This document shows positions 51,574 through 64,000 of a stretch of DNA of 64,000 bases, one piece after another. Each line of letters opens with the position of its first letter. The first letter of the stretch is position 1. Made by a program: the position numbers and the translations under genes. Location: positions 133,069 through 197,068 of the forward strand of contig VXCM01001425.1 in the NCBI GenBank assembly GCA_014773175.1, in the 5' to 3' direction. The stretch is from Lucifuga dentata. Lineage: Eukaryota > Chordata > Actinopteri > Ophidiiformes > Bythitidae. The notes under the pieces are model-generated. The model was not told the origin of the DNA, made no database searches, and saw only the letters and a program-made list of their open reading frames with translations.

Positions 51574-51785
51574 TCTGATTTGGTAGGTAGGGCAGACTGG
51601 TGGTCACAGACTGGCCTTTAGCTTACAACGACCCAGGTTCAAACTCATGTGCTGACATCCATCTAACTTTATGAAGTCCTTATCGGTGCCAGGGGTTGCA
51701 GTTCAAGACCGACTACCCTGAATTCTGCTAATCTGTAGCCAAAAGCGGATTTTCCCTTAGAAATCAATAAAGTATCTCACCATCA
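51574..51785 (+). repeat. SINE with tRNA-like head and LINE-type tail
   Basis: The head has GGTAGGGCAGACTGGTGG (A-box-like region) and CCAGGTTCAAACT (B box). The 3' part ends GAAATCAATAAAGTATCTCACC, the same type of tail as the LINE 3' end at 43320-43410. This is the usual architecture of a tRNA-derived SINE that borrows a LINE 3' end. Confidence 0.55.
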
Positions 51786-52941
51786 GCTGATCATAGTTCA
51801 GTCAAAATATTCTACCGCAACATGCTTGGTTGTATCATCCAACGTGGCTGTGAGTCACGTTTTATCTCTGTGTCACTCACTCTTCTACAGCACCCACTTA
51901 AAAGCTGGTAAAACCGAGCACTCCTGCCCTGACTAATATGCCAAGTGGCCACTGAAAATATCCTACATGTGATCTCATTGTTTTTGAAGGTTATGTGATG
52001 TTGCGCCCTTCTTCCAGTCTGCACTGAGACAGAGAAATCACGTTTCAGTCGGCACTAAAGCTATAAATAGCTCCATGTTTTACCCTCAGATTTTCATCCA
52101 AGCTCTAACTGAATAGATTCTCGCCTTTGCTTTGGTTTTTGTATCCATAGCAACTTCTGATTGAGCAGTAATACAAACTGTCCCTTGTTTCTGCAGGAAT
52201 GGACAGAAAGATATATTTTGGGGTACAGTTTTTCAAAATCACATTTTTTTTGTTCGGAATCTATAGCTATGTGCTTGTTCTCTCTCTCTCGTTGCTACTG
52301 TCCCCAGTGAATCCAGAAGCATAATTCATGATGCATCAACCAACAATCTCCTGCTTTATATCATTGAATAATTTGATGGATGATGTAGCAAGAAGATACA
52401 GCCAGATGTTAGTGTATTTTAAGCAACTTCTGCTGGTTCTCAGTATGATGGAGAGTAGATTATGCACAGCTTTACCTCAATAATTCTGTGAAGAAGCTTT
52501 ATCAGAAGATTCTGGCTCTTTATAAGGGGATGGACCATCTGTTAGGGCCCTTTTCCAGTCCCAGATAGCCAGTAATAAGGGATATCCAACTAAGTGGACT
52601 ACCGGGTTAATGGTAGTTCTGCTGTTGAAAGAATTGTATAGACTGAAAGCAGATGGTTTTGGCGACTAAGTAAGTGTCTGTGTTTTTATTATGCCAAGAC
52701 TGGAAACTCCAGCTGACAATTCCTCAGGCTTCAGTCTTGTTTTCTTGAGATCCTGTGATGAAAACTGTTGAATGGCAGATGAGGCTTTGCTGCAGGAAAA
52801 GCCACAGGGGTTGCTGTAAATATATTTTTTACTTGAAGCCATTGTGAATTCAAAAGGATGTATATACAAGAACTAGTTTAGTTATCTTTGTTTTAAGTAT
52901 TAGTTGAATTATACCTCTACAAACAAGATTCCAGAGCAGTT

Positions 52942-53514
52942 TAAAGGACCATACCATGCATGCTTGTTTGAGCCTAATATATTTAATTTTCATACATATT
53001 ACGTTACTGACAATCATTTCCTAAAGGATAAAACCGTATTTCAGCTTTCCTGATATTTTGCAAAATCTTTTAATCTTTCAAAATCAAGTATTCAAGTGAT
53101 ATATCCACCCTTAAAATCCATGTTTTGCCTGCTAATAGTTGTGCAAAATTAAGTCACGGTCGCTAAAATATTTTGATAAACGCAGGTCTTCTTTTTCCCC
53201 AGTGGAGACATACATTCACTCTACGCTTTTTATTGCACTTAAACGCAAAAATTACGAAAGTTCGAAAAAACCTGAATACATGTCTTGTTTGTGATGATGG
53301 ATTACCTATCCCAAAAACGTTTCAAGTATTAACAAGTTGATTTTAATAGCGTACCAGAATGAACTGAAATCAGTGGTGGTCTGGAAGGTAGGACATTTTT
53401 TTTAAACTCACCGTTCCAGTAGTATGCTTTGGGAAATGATTGTCAGTAATGTTACGTGTATGAAAATTGAATATATTAGGCTCAAACATGCAAAATGGAC
53501 AGTAGGGTCCTTTA
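52942..53514 (+). mobile_element. MITE family A, copy 4 (573 bp)
   Basis: Same orientation as copies 1 and 3, with TAAAGGACC/GGTCCTTTA ends, internal words CAGCTTTCCTGATATTTTGC and AATGAACTGAAA present. Lies in an osbpl3 5' intron. Confidence 0.85.
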
Positions 53515-53625
53515 ATGTGTTTTTTCGCCATCTGCACAGAGGAAGACATGGAATCACATGTATGTAGGTTTCAAGTCCATCCATTTCTAAACCCGTTTGT
53601 CCTGTTGAAGTGTAGCCCTGACTGA

Positions 53626-53665
53626 AGTATTTCTCTTGGCATTCATAAATGCCAAGAGAAATACT
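53626..53665. repeat. Perfect 18-bp hairpin, 4-base loop
   Basis: The arm AGTATTTCTCTTGGCATT (53626-53643) and its exact reverse complement (53648-53665) flank the loop CATA. Intronic, non-coding. Confidence 0.85.
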
Positions 53666-55829
53666 GAAATGTTGTAAATAATGTGGTAATAATGCTACAC
53701 AGGCCTGTGCAGGATCAGTTTCCCCACATCCTAAACAAAACCAGTTAATCTCTCATTTCTGTCTGCGCTGTCTCTTCTCCCTCAGATCAGCTGATCTCAT
53801 GAATGCTGACACATGGTAAAAAAAAAAAAAAAGTCACAAAGTGGTCACATTTCACCTTTTAAGGTCTTCCGATCTCCATCACCTTTAAACTTATTATTCC
53901 CTCTTTACGCCTTTTGACTGTGTGACCCTCTGCTGCGAGAATGACCCCTTTCCATCTTCACAGCTCATTTACAAGGTGTTGTGCTATTAATGATTGACTC
54001 CCATTACATAAGACTCATGGTAAAACCCAGCACTTCTAGTCTTACAGCGCAGTCATCCCAGCAGCATATAATACGACAGTAATCACTCAGCAGAGGTAAG
54101 TAGGGCACTCAGCAGGATGGTTGGAGACTTATGTCTCTCAGCGTCATGGTATTTACGGTGCATCCATGGCAGACACATTTCTTTTAGACTAATACTCCTC
54201 TCTCAAATGAGCTTTTTAAGTCACTAAAAGGAGGAAGTGGTTTGCATGTTGTGAGGTAGTTTCTATTCAAACAAAATCTCTGCATCAACGCAAGTGGAGT
54301 TTTTTGAAGTTTTGCTCTCAGGAAGTGTATTGTTACAAACTTCGCTGCTGAGGAATGGAAGGAGGTATGTATGTTGTGTAAACTGGTGCGTGGTGCTGCA
54401 CTGACTCACTTTTTGTGTACTAATGTGATCATTCATTGTCTGGAATTCAGTCAGAGCTGGAAATTCCACCATTTTTTGACAAATACGGTATGTTTTATGA
54501 CTGGATGCACTTTTTCTGTTTAAAATGTTGCTGTTTTATAATTGCAAGGAGTGTTAACATCCATAAAGTGTGAACATCACAGCCTGATGAGCTAAATCAA
54601 GCGCTCCAAAGTTTATCCACTGAAACCTACTCGAACATGTTGTCTGTCCTTTCAGTCTAGAGCTGTGAAACGAGTGGGCTGTCCATGTGTTTCGGTCTCT
54701 TGCAGCTGAGTGTTGATTGTTGCTAGCTGTGTGTTATGATGTGTTGAGCATATCGAAGCACGGAGCACATTCTTTCCTGCCGATGACTCACGTCCTGGGC
54801 TGCAACTGAGGCCTTGCGGAGCTACAGAATACACACGCTCATTCAAACCACTAGACTTTTTGCAGAGGATGTAGTTAGCAGCGCTTTAAATCCAGACGTT
54901 TAGACTAATTCTCATGCATGCGTGCACACGAAGCCCAGTGGCATTCACTCAGCATGTTCTGTCAGATAGGGATCTGCTCACACACACACGTCCACACAAA
55001 TGCACTTGAGGATTCCAGCGTAAAGGGAGTGGCAGGGACACACACACACACACAGGCAGCCAGGTTGGGGCATGCTAGTGTGCAATGAGAGGAATGAATG
55101 TTGCATCACAGTGAGAATGTAGATGTGCACCATTCACGCCATAAACCACAGACATGCACACTTCAGGAAATTGGGCCTCATTTCTGTCTTTTCAATGGCG
55201 GTAATCTTCAAGTTTAACCAACGGAACCAACTTCAAGTACACGCAGCTCATTGAAACAGGGAGGCTGGAAAAACTTCTGTTTTGAAGTGATGATTCACGT
55301 TCCATCGGGGTATTTTTGCTTGACTCGCCATGCTCACATGCATGTACACAAAAGAACCATTGATCATGTTGCTTGTTTGGTGCTACCATGGTCGTGGACT
55401 TTGATGAGAATTCATTTGAGTTTCTCTTTGTACCGCAACAGAACTTGTCAGAACAGCCACACAAAGCCAGACACATGAAACCATGATTGACCCGTGAAGC
55501 GTGTGTGTGTGTGTGTGAGATCTGCATGCTCATGTTTGTCTACGTACTTTAAAGCAAAGCCACGGAGGCCTGGGGGATTTCACATGCCTGATCAGACCGT
55601 TCACAGTTAGTCAGACAGTGAATAAGTGTTTCCTCTGCTGTTCCGTCCCACTTCCTGGCACTGTTCTCTTTTTAAAAGTCTACTCTGACCTCAGTTGATT
55701 TTAGCCTTTCTCTGCAGTGCCGAGGCCTTCAAAGGTCAGAGTGATGCTCCTGGTGTCTCCGCTGTGATTTCTGCTGCTGCAGTTTCCACAGAAACCAGAC
55801 AACGGCAGAGCGGAACGTGCACCAGTCAC

Positions 55830-62842
<7,013 letters not shown>

Positions 62843-62973
62843 GTCAGGAAACGCAAATGTTGAATCACCAATGTTTGATGACTTGTGATTATGTGTCCTG
62901 TGAAGAAAAGAGAGAGTGGTAGCCTTTATCCTCTGATGGGTTTTCAGATGGAGGAAAACATTGTAAATTCATT

Positions 62974-63100
62974 CCATCCATCCATCCATCCATTTTCTTT
63001 AACCCTTTGTCCTGTTAAGGGTCATGGGGGAGCTTATCCCAGCAGTCATAGGGCGAGAGGTGGGGTACACCCCGGATAGATCGCAAGTCTATCGCAGGGC
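62974..63100 (+). repeat. Common teleost dispersed repeat (CATC-headed)
   Basis: (CATC)n followed by TTTCTTTAACCC-TTTGTCCTGT, GGTCATGGGGG, CTTATCCCAGC and GGTGGGGTACACCCCGGATAG…TCGCAGGGC. This arrangement recurs widely in teleost genomes; I recognise it from general knowledge, not from a second copy here. Confidence 0.65.
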
Positions 63101-63375
63101 TTGTAAATTCTTTTTTATTTATTTATTTTTTGTAGTTTATCTATGCTGGTTTTTGCCCCAGATTAAAACCTTAATCATCATATTCTCAGTGGGCAGCTAA
63201 AAACAAAGCCTGCTTGTCTGTTCCATTGTATAAAGATTATTGCATTTGAATGCAGACAGACTCACTTTCTGAGAACATTGCATCACTCTTTGCTCACAAC
63301 ACCATCAAGGCAAACAGCACCATCTGCTGGACAAAGAGATGAACTGAATTTTCAAATAAGTTAGTAACTTTAGTA

Positions 63376-63420
63376 ACTTTATTGATCCCCAGTGGGGAAA
63401 TTGGTTTGTCCCTGTGCTTA
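63376..63420 (-). repeat. LINE-type 3' end, inverted
   Basis: AACTTTATTGATCCCCAGTG then GGGAAATTGG is the reverse complement of the TTTCCC…GGGATCAATAAAGT tail typical of fish LINE/SINE copies; compare 43320-43410 and the end of the 51574-51785 SINE. Confidence 0.5.
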
Positions 63421-64000
63421 AAAGTATTTTACATAAAACACCATACACATCACAGCACATTCAGCTGCACACTCAAGAAGGACATAAACAAAACCATTCA
63501 GCAAGAACCGCAAAAACGCGACAAGCAGGAGAAGTGGTACAGATACAGGCAAATACTGCTATATATTCTATAAAAATTACCAATATAAAAAAATCCATAT
63601 CAGTAAAAATCATCCAATAATTAAAAAAGCACCAATAAAAAACAAAACAAAACAAAAAAAAACAGTTGCTGTGACTAAAAAACCAAATGACACAGCAAGT
63701 AAAATACCCAGTAGTTAATAAATACATGCAAATTCAACTGACTAAAAATTCTACAGTGCCATGGTGCAGATAATCCCTGATAAATAGAAAAATAGAGTAT
63801 GGAAACGTAGGCAACCTTGCATGAAACTGTGAAATCACGTTGACATCATATAGTATTTATCGCATAATAGTGTTAAGTGTCATACTTTGGATGTCTGCTT
63901 CCGTTTTATTTAATGTATTTCTTTGCTGATCTTGTTCTTTTCCTTTTGGCTTTTCCCTTCAGGGGTCACCACAGCAAATCATCTGCCTCCATCTAACCCT

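Larger units (their letters stand above)
49890..55717 (+). other. osbpl3: osbpl3 presumed first intron(s)
   Basis: No coding exon supported. It holds a degraded hAT-like element (50469-50880), a SINE with a LINE-type tail (51574-51785), MITE family A copy 4 (52942-53514) and a perfect 18-bp hairpin (53626-53665). A short splice-bounded segment near 53787-53818 (CCTCAG|ATCAGCTGAT … |GTAAAA) could be an extra 5' UTR exon, but nothing proves it. Confidence 0.45.
62843..64000 (+). other. osbpl3: osbpl3 intron at right edge
   Basis: Follows the donor AAG|GTCAGG. No further exon is visible before the window ends. It contains two fish dispersed repeats (62974-63100 and from about 63376) and otherwise AT-rich sequence. 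Confidence 0.6.

Overview
This is nuclear DNA from a ray-finned (teleost) fish, and a scaffold with small unresolved joins. The evidence is short GT-AG introns, very dense (CA)n/(GT)n microsatellites, fish-type SINE/LINE/MITE debris, and the gene order tax1bp1 - jazf1 - creb5 - tril - osbpl3. All five genes have human orthologues on 7p14-p15 near the HOXA cluster, so the order agrees with every individual gene call. I cannot say which teleost a/b co-orthologue each gene is.

Layout: (1) 1-5640, + strand: the last five coding exons and 3' UTR of tax1bp1, an autophagy and ubiquitin adaptor. (2) 5880-6480: an intergenic ~230-bp tandem repeat. (3) about 6.3-21.1 kb, - strand: complete jazf1 (five coding exons, 243 aa), tail-to-tail with tax1bp1. 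(4) 21.1-25.7 kb: the divergent jazf1/creb5 interval, holding tRNA-derived SINE copies and a hAT-like element with a target duplication. (5) 25.7-36.5 kb, + strand: creb5, from a CRE-bearing promoter to the bZIP exons; its C-terminus is disrupted by an unresolved base. (6) 39.3-41.85 kb, - strand: tril, one coding exon, 847 aa, tail-to-tail with creb5. (7) 42.5-49.7 kb: intergenic, repeat-rich. (8) 49.7-62.84 kb, + strand: osbpl3 from promoter and 5' UTR exon through 17 coding exons (652 codons), running off the right edge before the end of its lipid-binding domain.

The genes do not form a pathway. They are a conserved microsynteny block of an autophagy adaptor, a chromatin/nuclear-receptor cofactor, a CRE-binding factor, a TLR co-receptor and an ER-contact lipid-transfer protein. 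The accessory layer is the more unusual part. It includes five copies of one ~560-690 bp MITE family with long inverted ends and probable TA target sites, a ~200-bp near-palindromic element at the left edge, several perfect short-loop fold-backs, CA/UG repeats placed just inside several 5' splice sites, and an 11-base CRE-containing word shared by the presumptive creb5 and osbpl3 promoters. I found no CRISPR array, operon, intact transposase, rRNA or convincing functional tRNA gene, and no clearly new biological system.
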